From Syntrophomonadaceae bacterium (GTDB taxonomy: Bacteria > Bacillota > Syntrophomonadia > Syntrophomonadales > Syntrophomonadaceae): DNA of 25,308 nt. The position numbers and the translations under genes are program-made. Positions 6,522 through 14,214 of the stretch are shown here, one piece after another. Below the pieces are notes generated by a model. It did no database searches. It was not told the DNA's origin and saw nothing but the letters and a program-made list of their open reading frames with translations. Numbering within the stretch: the first letter of the stretch is position 1; every line of letters begins with the position of its first letter. The stretch spans positions 1-25,308 of the forward strand of contig JAQVWB010000005.1 of assembly GCA_028698695.1 (NCBI GenBank), given 5' to 3'.

Positions 6522-7045
6522 ACAAACCGGGAATAGGGAAAATAATTTATACCGAAGAAGAAATTCAACAAAAAATTGCCGAACTGGCCCAAGTTATCAA
6601 TCGTGATTATAAAGGTGAAAAACTAATCGTCATAGCGGTTTTGAAAGGGTCTTTTTACTTTGTAGCTGATCTTACCCGTCATCTTACCATGCCTTTGAAT
6701 ATAGATTTTATTTCCATCGGTTCGACTCCGGAAGAACTTAATATGACTGGAGTTATTCGCTTTACGAGAAATGTTGGTCTGAATTTATCCGGGCAGCATG
6801 TACTGTTGGTTGAGGATGTAATTGGTACCGGCCTTACTTTGGGTTTTATCTGTCAGCATCTGGAGACTTTTGGGCCTGCCAGTCTGAAAATATGCACCCT
6901 GCTGGATAATCCGGCGGGTAGAATTCTGACTTTACCCATAGATTACAGTTGTTTTACCATGCCGGACTTGTTTCTGGTCGGCTATGGTCTGGATTATAAT
7001 GAAGAATATCGCAACCTGCGTTATATAGCAGAATACCGGGAATAA
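6518..7045 (+). CDS. Divergent hypoxanthine phosphoribosyltransferase-like protein
   Basis: A 175-residue type I phosphoribosyltransferase of the 6-oxopurine class. Conserved parts are VLKGSFYFVADL (41-52), the PRPP loop VLLVEDVIGTGLTL with Glu99-Asp100, and the C-terminal MPDLFLVGYGLDYNEEYRNL. Two features are atypical. The third acidic residue of the PRPP motif (EDIID in normal enzymes, the proposed catalytic base) is Gly103, and the mobile-loop Ser-Tyr pair is missing (ISIGSTPEE instead). It may still bind PRPP or nucleotide but act poorly as an Hpt, or use another base. The ATG overlaps the upstream stop, so it is translationally coupled to the kinase/nuclease-like fusion. A paralogue to a true Hpt elsewhere in the genome is likely but not visible here. 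Confidence 0.8.
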   Translation: MNKPGIGKIIYTEEEIQQKIAELAQVINRDYKGEKLIVIAVLKGSFYFVADLTRHLTMPLNIDFISIGSTPEELNMTGVIRFTRNVGLNLSGQHVLLVEDVIGTGLTLGFICQHLETFGPASLKICTLLDNPAGRILTLPIDYSCFTMPDLFLVGYGLDYNEEYRNLRYIAEYRE

Positions 7046-7067
7046 AAGTTGTCACGAGGACAGTTCA

Positions 7068-7217
7068 AGACCACTGAAAAAATGCCCTTTTGTTGTCATG
7101 CTGAGCGATAGCGAAGCATCTCGTTGGTGGAAGGCCCAATATTACAGACTCCCAAAAGAGAACCTGCGTCGCCTGCAGCTCCTCAGGATGACATTTATAA
7201 TACTTTTTCAGTGGTCT
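7068..7217. repeat. MITE-like 150-bp element with perfect 14-bp inverted ends
   Basis: The ends AGACCACTGAAAAA (7068-7081) and TTTTTCAGTGGTCT (7204-7217) are perfect inverse complements. Inside lies a second, nearly perfect inverted pair, GTCATGCTGAG and CTCAGGATGAC, the first followed by GCGATAGCGAAGCATCTC, a type of sequence I recall as a dispersed intergenic repeat in many bacterial genomes. No protein is encoded. It lies between the Hpt-like gene and the DUF2889 gene and could also fold as a long hairpin in RNA. Confidence 0.75.
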
Positions 7218-7257
7218 CGGAAGGTTCCCCTGATAACTTGCAGAGGGGAGAAAAACC

Positions 7258-8079
7258 ATGGAATGTTTGATGCAGCGTATTTGGCAGACTGCGATTTTAA
7301 GAGAAAATGAACAGTATCTGATAGCTGAAACCAGTTATCTGGATTCCCGCATAGAAAGAAAAGCCGTTATGCGGGTGGAGATTAACAGCCTGAAAACCGT
7401 TGAGGCCTGGCTGGAGCGTTTAGGGCGTCCCGGGGATATGTTGGAAAAACGGGAGTATATTGAAGGGCTGAAAGGAGTGCCTGCTTATCTGGGAAGCGGT
7501 TCCCAGTTGAAAAAAGGTATGCAGGACATACAAGATGAACTGGAACGCTCACTGTTTAATGAATGTGTGATCGGGATTGTACAGGCCGAAACCTTTCTAT
7601 TTAATGAAAGGGGTTACAGCAGTGCAGATGAATACAGCAAATCCTGGGAAGAGTTCTATGCCGGCTCCTGCCGTTATTACAGCCATCTGGATAAGATTAA
7701 TATTTCCTGGGGGGATTATATTGGCCCAACCGGTAGAGCATTAAATCTGTTTAACCGCGCCAAAAGCCAGCAGCTTATGCGAGATGATAAGGGGCAGTTT
7801 ATTATTAATGGCAGTCTGATTGACTCATTTCACCAGATGAGCAGCCATCTGGTACTGGACCAGGATATGAAACTCATATCTGCCCATGGGCAATTGCTGC
7901 GGGCGCCGGATAAGGTTTGTTTTGAGGCAGCAGTTAACATGAATAATTTGATCGGACAAAGCCTTAACGGAATAAGCAAGAAAGAACTGGCTAATTTACT
8001 GGGTGCAGGTCAGGGCTGTGTTCATTTAATTGACCTGGTTTATGACAGCGTAAAAACACTGCAACTTTACAGGGCATAA
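7258..8079 (+). CDS. DUF2889 domain-containing protein
   Basis: A 273-residue soluble protein. The C-terminal third carries the signature I associate with DUF2889: a short beta segment LVLDQDMKLISAHG, then IGQSLNGISKKELANLLGAGQGCVHLIDLVYDSVKTLQ, where Gly-Cys-xHL is the most conserved part. The central part (about 60-190) looks helical and I do not recognise it. The ATG at 7258 has an AGGGGAG site at 7243-7249. The gene follows a MITE-like element and precedes a long palindrome that could end its transcript. The biochemical role of the family is unknown to me. No membrane segment or signal peptide is visible. Confidence 0.7.
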   Translation: MECLMQRIWQTAILRENEQYLIAETSYLDSRIERKAVMRVEINSLKTVEAWLERLGRPGDMLEKREYIEGLKGVPAYLGSGSQLKKGMQDIQDELERSLFNECVIGIVQAETFLFNERGYSSADEYSKSWEEFYAGSCRYYSHLDKINISWGDYIGPTGRALNLFNRAKSQQLMRDDKGQFIINGSLIDSFHQMSSHLVLDQDMKLISAHGQLLRAPDKVCFEAAVNMNNLIGQSLNGISKKELANLLGAGQGCVHLIDLVYDSVKTLQLYRA

Positions 8080-8121
8080 AGCAAGCTTTATCATAAAAAA
8101 CTTATTGTATAGCAGGAGAAA

Positions 8122-8161
8122 TAAAAGCGCTTATAGAACATGTGTTCTATAAGCGCTTTTA
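8122..8161. promoter_or_regulatory. 40-bp palindrome with LexA-box-like core before the RM genes
   Basis: Nineteen-base arms (8122-8140 and 8143-8161) are perfectly complementary around a central TG. The core reads GAACATGTGTTC, which fits the Firmicute LexA/DinR box GAAC-N4-GTTC. As RNA it forms a long GC-centred hairpin ending in TTTT and would work as a terminator for the DUF2889 gene. The methyltransferase ribosome binding site (GGAAGGAG, 8164-8171) begins three bases after it, so the structure could also control RM translation or transcription. Confidence 0.7.
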
Positions 8162-8179
8162 AAAGGAAGGAGTAATATA

Positions 8180-9337
8180 ATGAATTTTACTGAAAAACTA
8201 AGTGCGTATAATAAAGGAGCTAATAATTACGGTGATACTACTATAATGGAACCATCATTATATGAGCAGAGTCTGTTCTTATATGATAACATTTACTTAA
8301 ATAACAAACGCACTGAAGGTGGCGAAGAATCAGTAATGTCTAAATTTACATTTATAGATCTATTTGCCGGGATAGGGGGAATAAGGACAGGGTTTGAAGC
8401 ATTTGGCGGTCAATGTGTATTTACCAGCGAATGGAATGAATGGGCACAAAAGACATATGCTGCAAATTTCGGGATTGAACACCCGTTCATTGGAGATATA
8501 GTACCATTCCCGGCTGATGATGTCCCGGATCACGATGTTTTATTAGCAGGTTTTCCATGCCAGCCTTTTTCAATTGCCGGTGTATCAAAGAAAAACGCGT
8601 TGGGCAGGCCACACGGATTCGAGTGTACTACTCAGGGGACACTGTTTTTTGATGTTGCGAGAATTCTTGCCGTCAAAAGGCCAAAAGCTTTCCTGCTTGA
8701 GAATGTAAAAAATCTTGTTTCCCATAATAAGGGAGAAACTTTTAAGGTAATTCTTGAAACACTGAGAGATGAGCTGGGATATCATATTGAAACTAAAATT
8801 ATTGATGGCAGTCACTTTGTTCCCCAGCATAGAGAAAGAATATTAATAGTGGGATTTAGAGAAAAAAACAATTTTAGCTGGGATGATTATCAATATCCTG
8901 AAAATTCTCCAACTTTGAAAAACGTACTCCATCCGGAGGATGGGAGCGAAACCCCAGAAGAACCATATACATCAGGAGAGAAAGCCAGAGTCCATTCCAA
9001 ATATGTGTTAAGTGATAAACTCTGGAATTATTTACAGGAATATTCCGCCAAACATAAGGCGAAAGGTAATGGCTTTGGTTATGGGTTATTTAACGGAGAT
9101 GATATCGCCAGAACACTTTCTGCCCGATACTATAAAGATGGTTCGGAAATATTAATAAACAGAGGTAAAGGTAAAAATCCACGAAGACTTACTCCACGAG
9201 AATGTGCCAGAATAATGGGCTTTGATGATAACTACAAAATAGTTGTTTCAGATACACAGGCTTACAGACAATTTGGTAATTCAGTTGTTGTTCCGGTAAT
9301 TAAAGAGGTGGCGCGTATTATGGTGCCCTATTTATAA
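8180..9337 (+). CDS. DNA (cytosine-5) methyltransferase, EcoRII/Dcm type
   Basis: A 385-residue C5-cytosine methyltransferase. Motif order is canonical: I (FIDLFAGIGG, 58-67), IV with the catalytic Cys127 (AGFPCQPFS), VI (LLENVKNL, 173-180), VIII (QHRERILIVGF, 216-226), IX (LTPRECARIMGF) and X (QFGNSVVVPVI). The target-recognition region lies at about 230-330. An N-terminal extension of about 52 residues precedes motif I, as in Dcm-like enzymes. The ATG at 8180 has the strong GGAAGGAG site; an internal ATG at 8338 would trim the extension. The partner EcoRII-like nuclease follows after 22 bases, so the likely target is CCWGG, methylated at one cytosine (inference from the partner). Visibly more AT-rich than its neighbours, which suggests transfer. 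Confidence 0.95.
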   Translation: MNFTEKLSAYNKGANNYGDTTIMEPSLYEQSLFLYDNIYLNNKRTEGGEESVMSKFTFIDLFAGIGGIRTGFEAFGGQCVFTSEWNEWAQKTYAANFGIEHPFIGDIVPFPADDVPDHDVLLAGFPCQPFSIAGVSKKNALGRPHGFECTTQGTLFFDVARILAVKRPKAFLLENVKNLVSHNKGETFKVILETLRDELGYHIETKIIDGSHFVPQHRERILIVGFREKNNFSWDDYQYPENSPTLKNVLHPEDGSETPEEPYTSGEKARVHSKYVLSDKLWNYLQEYSAKHKAKGNGFGYGLFNGDDIARTLSARYYKDGSEILINRGKGKNPRRLTPRECARIMGFDDNYKIVVSDTQAYRQFGNSVVVPVIKEVARIMVPYL

Positions 9338-9359
9338 AATTATCAAAGCAGGTGACGTT

Positions 9360-10580
9360 ATGAAGTCTGGATACTTATCTCAGTATTTTGTCGGAGTTGC
9401 AGCAAAAATTCTCAGTGCAGTTGAAGCGGATTATTCTGTAAGTAATCAGCATGAATTCAATGGTGTTGGAAATCTTAAAAAACTATTTGGTAATAGCAAA
9501 GACAAAAAAAGATATAATGCAAAGTTTCTTTACTTAAATGATAATGACGATGATCCAGTAACTGATGATGGCTTTTTAACATGGTATGATGCACGTGCGA
9601 ATCATCTAACCCGTTCTGAACACCGCTTATATTTTCCTACAACAGCAGTGTCAACCTGTGCAGAAGCAGGTGACCTTTTGGTAATAGCACTTCAGGGTAA
9701 CAATACAGTTCTTGTTATTATTGCAGAGAATGGAACTACTATTAGCAACCAGATTAAATGGCTTTTTGGCTTAGATGTCTTATCTCATCCAGGATTTTCA
9801 ATCCGAGAAGAGTTGGAAAGTGAACAGGATAGAATTGCTTTTGCTTCTATGATAATCCTTGAACAAATTGGTGTTGAAGTTAGAGTTAAAGAAGAAACTT
9901 TTCTCGATGGAATGCTGAGCCGTTTTGGTACCAATTTTCCGGATACCCGAACTTTTTCAGATTATGCACGTTCTACAATCCCCGATCTTAATCCTTTTAA
10001 TGATCCGGATAGGACATTAATGTCATGGATCGAAAGGGAAGAAATATTATTTAGAACTCTTGAAAAGCACTTAATTGCGGATAGACTGTTGACCGGTTTT
10101 AATGAAGTTGATGATTTTATGACGTTCTCATTATCCGTTCAAAACCGGAGAAAAAGTCGTGTTGGTTATGCGTTTGAGAATCACATTGAAGAATTATTTA
10201 ATTTATATAAAATTCAATACGACCGAAATAAAGTTACAGAGAACAAATCGAAGCCTGACTTTATATTCCCAAGTATAGATTTATATCATAATAATAAATT
10301 TGATAAGTTCTTACTCACTATGCTTGGAGTAAAAAGCACCTGTAAAGACAGGTGGCGACAGGTCCTTACTGAGGCTGATCGTATAAAAAATAAGCATTTA
10401 ATAACTCTCGAAGCTGCTATTAGCGAAAATCAAACAAATGAAATGGCCATGCGGAAGTTGCAGCTTATAGTGCCTGATGTACTTCATCAGACATACACAC
10501 GAGAGCAACAATTATGGTTGATTAACGTAAGAGAATTTATTGAATTATTAAGAAGCAAACAGAACGAGGCAGGTCTTTAA
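9360..10580 (+). CDS. EcoRII-type restriction endonuclease (type IIE)
   Basis: A 406-residue protein, almost the same length as EcoRII. The N-terminal effector-like domain holds SNQHEFNGVGNLKKLFG (28-44). The C-terminal catalytic domain (about 255-400) holds RRKSRVGYAFENHIEELF, KPDFIFPS and TMLGVKSTCKDRWRQVLTEADRI. Glu273, Asp300 and Lys325 line up with the known EcoRII PD-(D/E)XK triad. Enzymes of this family recognise CCWGG and need a second copy of the site as effector. The ATG lies 22 bases after the methyltransferase stop with an AGGTGA site. Base composition is AT-rich like the methyltransferase. The gene appears intact, with all three catalytic residues, so the system may be active. 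Confidence 0.93.
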   Translation: MKSGYLSQYFVGVAAKILSAVEADYSVSNQHEFNGVGNLKKLFGNSKDKKRYNAKFLYLNDNDDDPVTDDGFLTWYDARANHLTRSEHRLYFPTTAVSTCAEAGDLLVIALQGNNTVLVIIAENGTTISNQIKWLFGLDVLSHPGFSIREELESEQDRIAFASMIILEQIGVEVRVKEETFLDGMLSRFGTNFPDTRTFSDYARSTIPDLNPFNDPDRTLMSWIEREEILFRTLEKHLIADRLLTGFNEVDDFMTFSLSVQNRRKSRVGYAFENHIEELFNLYKIQYDRNKVTENKSKPDFIFPSIDLYHNNKFDKFLLTMLGVKSTCKDRWRQVLTEADRIKNKHLITLEAAISENQTNEMAMRKLQLIVPDVLHQTYTREQQLWLINVREFIELLRSKQNEAGL

Positions 10581-10612
10581 AATGAAATATGTATAACCGG
10601 GTGTCACCGGCG

Positions 10613-10647
10613 AGGGTAACCAGAAGAACCGTCCCCCTGGTTACCCT
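10613..10647 (+). terminator. Hairpin after the restriction gene
   Basis: AGGGTAACCAG (10613-10623) and CTGGTTACCCT (10637-10647) form a perfect 11-bp stem with a loop containing GAACCGTCCCC. No clean T-run follows, so it is a weak terminator or a copy of the dispersed hairpin repeat also seen at 16302. Confidence 0.55.
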
Positions 10648-10680
10648 AGTTACTTACTTTAAATAGAAGAAGATGAGATT

Positions 10681-11943
10681 TTGATTAAGAGGATAGCCGG
10701 ACAGAACAAATTCCGGTATGTATTGATTGTTTCATTAAGTTTTATGTGGATCGTGGTTTATTTGCAGCGCATTAATATTGGGGCGTTGCTGGTTGATTCG
10801 CGATTTCTGCAAGAACTGGGGTTGATGGGGCAAACTGCGCAACAGGGGCTGTTAATGACAGTTTTTCTGCTGGTTTATTCTGTAGCCAATATTGCAGCTG
10901 TTCCTGTCAGCAACCTTCTCGGACCACGGAGAGCGGTATTATTGGGGATATTTATTGCCTCTGCAGCTATGCTGGCCGGGGGCTGGTTGGCTTCCTTTAC
11001 AGCAATTCTTTGGGTGCGGGTACTGCTGGGGATTGGTAACGGTATTCATTTCCCCAATATGAGTATTTTGGTTAAGCGATGGTTTCCTCCGCATGAAAGA
11101 GGTTTGGCCAATTCCATGTACGGAGTTGGCGGTTGTGTAGGAATGATTGTGGCTTTTCCGCTGTTTTCAGCTATTAATACCCGGTTAGGCTGGGAGTTCA
11201 GTTTTTTTATACCCGCACTTTTAGCCTTGTTATGCACTCTACCCCTTTGGCTGCGGTGGATATCCGACCGTCCTCAGGATAATCCTTATATATTAAAAGA
11301 GGAAATCAATTATATAACCGCATGTAATCAGGAGCAGGAAGCAACTGTATCAGATAACGGGATTTCAGGAGCGAAATCCATGTTGCTGAATCGGTCTTTT
11401 ATTCTGTTATGTATTGCCTATACTGCATTTTTATGCAGCTGGTGGGGTATATTGACCTGGATGCCGCAGTATCTGGTACAGGCCCGCGAATTTGATATGA
11501 ATGGCACATCCAGTAATTTAGCCCTGGCTTATTTGATGGCGGCAGTTGGAATTTTAACTGGTGGCAGGCTGGTGGATAAAACCAGGCGTAAGAGCAGTAT
11601 AGCAATATTCGCTTTGGTATGTGTAGCTTTGGCTACATTGGGGATTGCTCTGGTTCCTTCCCCGATTTTGGCGGTAGTATTCATGGTTATGGCGGTGGGA
11701 ATAAATGAGTTTGTTTATCCGGCGGTATGGTCGATGTTACAGATGTTATTACCGGATAGTCTGATGGCAGCCGGTTCAGGCATAATGAGCGGCACCAGCA
11801 ATTTATTATCCGCTGTATCTCCATTCATTATCGGTTGGCTGATTCAGATAAGCGGCAGTTATGTTTTGGGATTATTATTCCTTGTTACTATTTCGGCATG
11901 TGGTGCGGTAAGCTGTGTGCTGCTTTACCGGCAGGGGTATTAA
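10681..11943 (+). CDS. MFS transporter (anion:cation symporter-like)
   Basis: A 420-residue polytopic membrane protein with about 12 hydrophobic segments and a central cytoplasmic loop (about 200-235). Features of the major facilitator superfamily include YLQRINIGALL in helix 1, which resembles the organic-anion symporter group, the motif-A-like loop LLGPRRAVLLG, and VRVLLGIGNGIHFPNMSILVKRWFPPHERGLANSMY in helices 4-5. The second-half loop GGRLVDKTRRKSS is also typical. The start is a TTG with only a weak upstream site (AGATGAG), so the exact N-terminus is uncertain. Substrate cannot be read from the sequence; a carboxylate or sugar acid is a guess from the helix 1 and helix 4-5 motifs. It converges on a CoA-binding protein gene. 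Confidence 0.85.
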   Translation: MIKRIAGQNKFRYVLIVSLSFMWIVVYLQRINIGALLVDSRFLQELGLMGQTAQQGLLMTVFLLVYSVANIAAVPVSNLLGPRRAVLLGIFIASAAMLAGGWLASFTAILWVRVLLGIGNGIHFPNMSILVKRWFPPHERGLANSMYGVGGCVGMIVAFPLFSAINTRLGWEFSFFIPALLALLCTLPLWLRWISDRPQDNPYILKEEINYITACNQEQEATVSDNGISGAKSMLLNRSFILLCIAYTAFLCSWWGILTWMPQYLVQAREFDMNGTSSNLALAYLMAAVGILTGGRLVDKTRRKSSIAIFALVCVALATLGIALVPSPILAVVFMVMAVGINEFVYPAVWSMLQMLLPDSLMAAGSGIMSGTSNLLSAVSPFIIGWLIQISGSYVLGLLFLVTISACGAVSCVLLYRQGY

Positions 11944-12000
11944 TGCGACCGGGCACAGGGGGTAAAAGAACCATCTCATTTTCCCCTTTGCATATCCCGG
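11943..12000. terminator. Convergent-gene hairpin region
   Basis: CCGGG (11949-11953) and CCCGG (11996-12000) can pair outside an inner GGGG/CCCC stem. It lies exactly between two converging genes and begins with ATGCGACCGGG, similar to the repeat at 16302. Termination in both directions is plausible but the stem is imperfect. Confidence 0.4.
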
Positions 12001-12420
12001 CTATTTCATGAGGAGTTTATGTTCCACCATTATGCAGGCACTGTCAATCAGCTTTATTTTGCTGTCCTGAGCCAGTTTAATAGACTCGTCATCACAGTAA
12101 ACACCGGCCTGCGTCCAAACGGCTGGAATGTTCATTTCTTTAGCTGCTTTTACAATGGCATACACTTCCTCACTGCGGCGGAAAACATCTACCAGATCTA
12201 TTTTAAAGGGAATGGATTGCAGGTCAGGATAACATTTTTCCCCGAGAACTTCCTCAAGATTCGGATTTACCGGTACAATTTTATATCCTTGGCTTTGCAA
12301 ATATTTACCGATACGATTACTGGCACGACCGGGATTATCTGATAAACCAACTATGGCAATAGTTTGGCATTGCTCCAGCAATTGTTTTTTTTCATAGCTG
12401 AACAACAGACTTTCAGGCAT
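12001..12420 (-). CDS. CoA-binding protein (YccU-like)
   Basis: A 139-residue single-domain Rossmann-type protein of the CoA_binding_2 family. Motifs are TIAIVGLSDNPGRASNRIGKYLQSQGYKIVPVNPN (20-54), with the phosphate-binding turn GLSDNPGR, then VDVFRRSEEV and AVWTQAGV, all characteristic of these small stand-alone relatives of the succinyl-CoA synthetase CoA domain. The start ATG has AAGGAG a few bases upstream on the minus strand. Function is generally unknown; binding of CoA or an acyl-CoA is expected from the family. It is followed downstream by the converging MFS gene and preceded by the cupin gene on the same strand with an 80-base gap. Confidence 0.87.
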   Translation of the reverse strand: MPESLLFSYEKKQLLEQCQTIAIVGLSDNPGRASNRIGKYLQSQGYKIVPVNPNLEEVLGEKCYPDLQSIPFKIDLVDVFRRSEEVYAIVKAAKEMNIPAVWTQAGVYCDDESIKLAQDSKIKLIDSACIMVEHKLLMK

Positions 12421-12500
12421 TTAACCAACTCCTTATAATAATTGATTATCATATAACTCCATATTAGTATATGTATTTATGTGCAGGCAATTAATTTAAA

Positions 12501-12815
12501 TCAGTTGTTGAAGTGAACAGCCAGCCAGATGCAGGGTGGGTTTTGACTGGTTTTTTCCACACGATGGGCAAGACCGGCTGGAATATAAAGATAATCACCT
12601 GCGGTCAAGTTTTTGATGGTTTTGTCTTCATAACTCAGGGTGGCTTCTCCCTGCAGCAGTATGACCCATTCATGTTTTTCCTGTCGGTACCAGAAGCCTG
12701 GTGCTGATTGCTGCCCGGTTGAGATTATACGCTCAATGACAAGCTTTTCATTTTTCCATAGGGTTTCAAATAGTTCTTCTACCGGCAGTTTATCAGGTAA
12801 CTGGAATATGTTCAT
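12501..12815 (-). CDS. Small cupin-domain protein
   Basis: A 104-residue single cupin. Cupin motif 1 is recognisable as KHEWVILLQGEATLSYED and motif 2 as GDYLYIPAGLAHRVE, with His residues in both motifs that could bind metal. I start it at the ATG at 12815 (MNIFQLPDK) because GGAGG lies just upstream; an ATG further upstream would add 18 residues without a site. Such proteins often act as metal-dependent isomerases, dioxygenases or small sensors; the substrate cannot be told. It is divergent from the MFS gene at 12977, with a palindrome-rich gap between them. Confidence 0.85.
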   Translation of the reverse strand: MNIFQLPDKLPVEELFETLWKNEKLVIERIISTGQQSAPGFWYRQEKHEWVILLQGEATLSYEDKTIKNLTAGDYLYIPAGLAHRVEKTSQNPPCIWLAVHFNN

Positions 12816-12886
12816 GATAAGTCCTCCATGAAATTTGGTGTGTACCCTAACCATTGCCACTTCTTGCACTGGTATTGGTTAAGGAG

Positions 12887-12936
12887 TAAACTGAGTTTAA
12901 TGTTTATTGATAAACAAATTCTACTTGTTTCAGTTT
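12887..12936. promoter_or_regulatory. Cluster of palindromes between cupin and MFS genes
   Basis: Three adjacent inverted repeats share AAAC/GTTT ends: TAAAC-TGA-GTTTA (12887-12899), GTTTAT-TG-ATAAAC (12902-12915) and AAACAA-N7-TTGTTT (12912-12930). An outer AAACTGA/TCAGTTT pair (12888-12894, 12930-12936) spans them. A TTGTTT-N17-TTTATT promoter candidate for the MFS gene begins inside the last one. This pattern suggests a repressor operator; the regulator is not in the window. Confidence 0.45.
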
Positions 12937-12976
12937 AGAAGATGTAATTTATTAATGCAAAAGGAATGAATCATTA

Positions 12977-14161
12977 ATGTCTGATGAACGTAAGCGTATG
13001 GCAGTGTTGTTTGCTACTATATTTTTAGTGGGAATGGGTTTTAGCATTATCATGCCGGTGTTGCCCTATTATGCTGAGTCATTGGGGGCCAATGCCTTTC
13101 AATTGGGAATGTTGATTACTGTTTATGCCGTCTGCCAGTTTATTTTTGCTCCGGTTTGGGGTGCATATTCCGATAAGGTTGGGAGAAGACCGGTACTGTT
13201 GCTTGGAATACTGGGCTATTCCTTTACTTTTATTCTGTTTGGTTTTGCGACAAAATTATGGATGCTGTATGTAATTCGTATTGCCGGTGGAATCCTGGCT
13301 TGTGCAACCATGCCCACTGCCATGGCGTATGTTGGAGATTCGACCAGCATGGAAAAACGGGGCTCGGCTATGGGAATGATTGGGGCAGCCATGGGAATGG
13401 GTATGGTGTTCGGACCGGCTATTGGCGGGATATTATCCGGTATATCGCTGGCATTTCCTTTTGTTTTTGCCGGATTACTGGCCCTGGCTAATGCTATTTC
13501 CGTTTATATTCTCCTGCCTGAATCTTTAGCTAGTGAAAACCGGGTAATGCGTAAAGTTGAAAGAGCTTCTTTGCTGGAGGGACTGAAAACTCCATTGGTA
13601 ATCCTGTTTCTGTGTATTTGTCTGGGCAGCATTGGAGAGTCTATCCACCATGGAACTTTTGCGCTTTATGCAGAGAGTAAATTATCCTTTACCGCCCGTG
13701 ATATTGGCTGGGCATTTACTGCTGCCGGAGTTGTAATGGCATTGGTGCAGGGTCTCCTGGTAGGCAGACTTATTAACCGTTTTGGGGAAGAAAAGACCGC
13801 CGCCACTGGAATAATACTTTTAGGGACCAGCTTTGTACTATTTTTATTTATGTATAATATACCTTCCTCCATTGCATTTATGGCGGTATTTTCAGCCGGA
13901 ATCGGCCTGATGCGCCCTTCCATTTCAGCGGCAGTTTCCAAACGGACGGCAACCGGTCAGGGTTCTGCTATGGGTATCTTAAATGGATATGACAGCCTGG
14001 GACGAGCCATTGGACCGGTTTTAGGAGGTTTTATGCTGGACCGGGGCCTTAATCTGGGCTACTACACCGCCATAACTATTTCCCTGCTGGCTTTGCTGAC
14101 TCTGGTGATTGGCAGCAGAATAACAGGTAAAAAGGGTTATCAGGTGGAAAATGAATATTGA
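12977..14161 (+). CDS. MFS drug/efflux-type transporter (DHA1-like)
   Basis: A 394-residue, 12-helix transporter. The helix 2-3 loop GAYSDKVGRRPVLLLG is a full motif A of the major facilitator superfamily, and the fifth-helix region GAAMGMGMVFGPAIGGILSG matches motif C of the antiporter (drug:H+) branch. The equivalent loop in the second half is LLVGRLINRFGEEK. These point to proton-driven efflux, such as of a drug or a small metabolite; the substrate is unknown. The ATG is preceded by AAAGGA at a somewhat long distance. Upstream lies a set of palindromes shared with the divergent cupin gene, which suggests repressor control. Confidence 0.88.
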   Translation: MSDERKRMAVLFATIFLVGMGFSIIMPVLPYYAESLGANAFQLGMLITVYAVCQFIFAPVWGAYSDKVGRRPVLLLGILGYSFTFILFGFATKLWMLYVIRIAGGILACATMPTAMAYVGDSTSMEKRGSAMGMIGAAMGMGMVFGPAIGGILSGISLAFPFVFAGLLALANAISVYILLPESLASENRVMRKVERASLLEGLKTPLVILFLCICLGSIGESIHHGTFALYAESKLSFTARDIGWAFTAAGVVMALVQGLLVGRLINRFGEEKTAATGIILLGTSFVLFLFMYNIPSSIAFMAVFSAGIGLMRPSISAAVSKRTATGQGSAMGILNGYDSLGRAIGPVLGGFMLDRGLNLGYYTAITISLLALLTLVIGSRITGKKGYQVENEY

Positions 14162-14214
14162 TGAAAATTTTTCATTGAAAAAGCAGGGGGAAGGCGAATA
14201 ACTTTATTCAGGTA

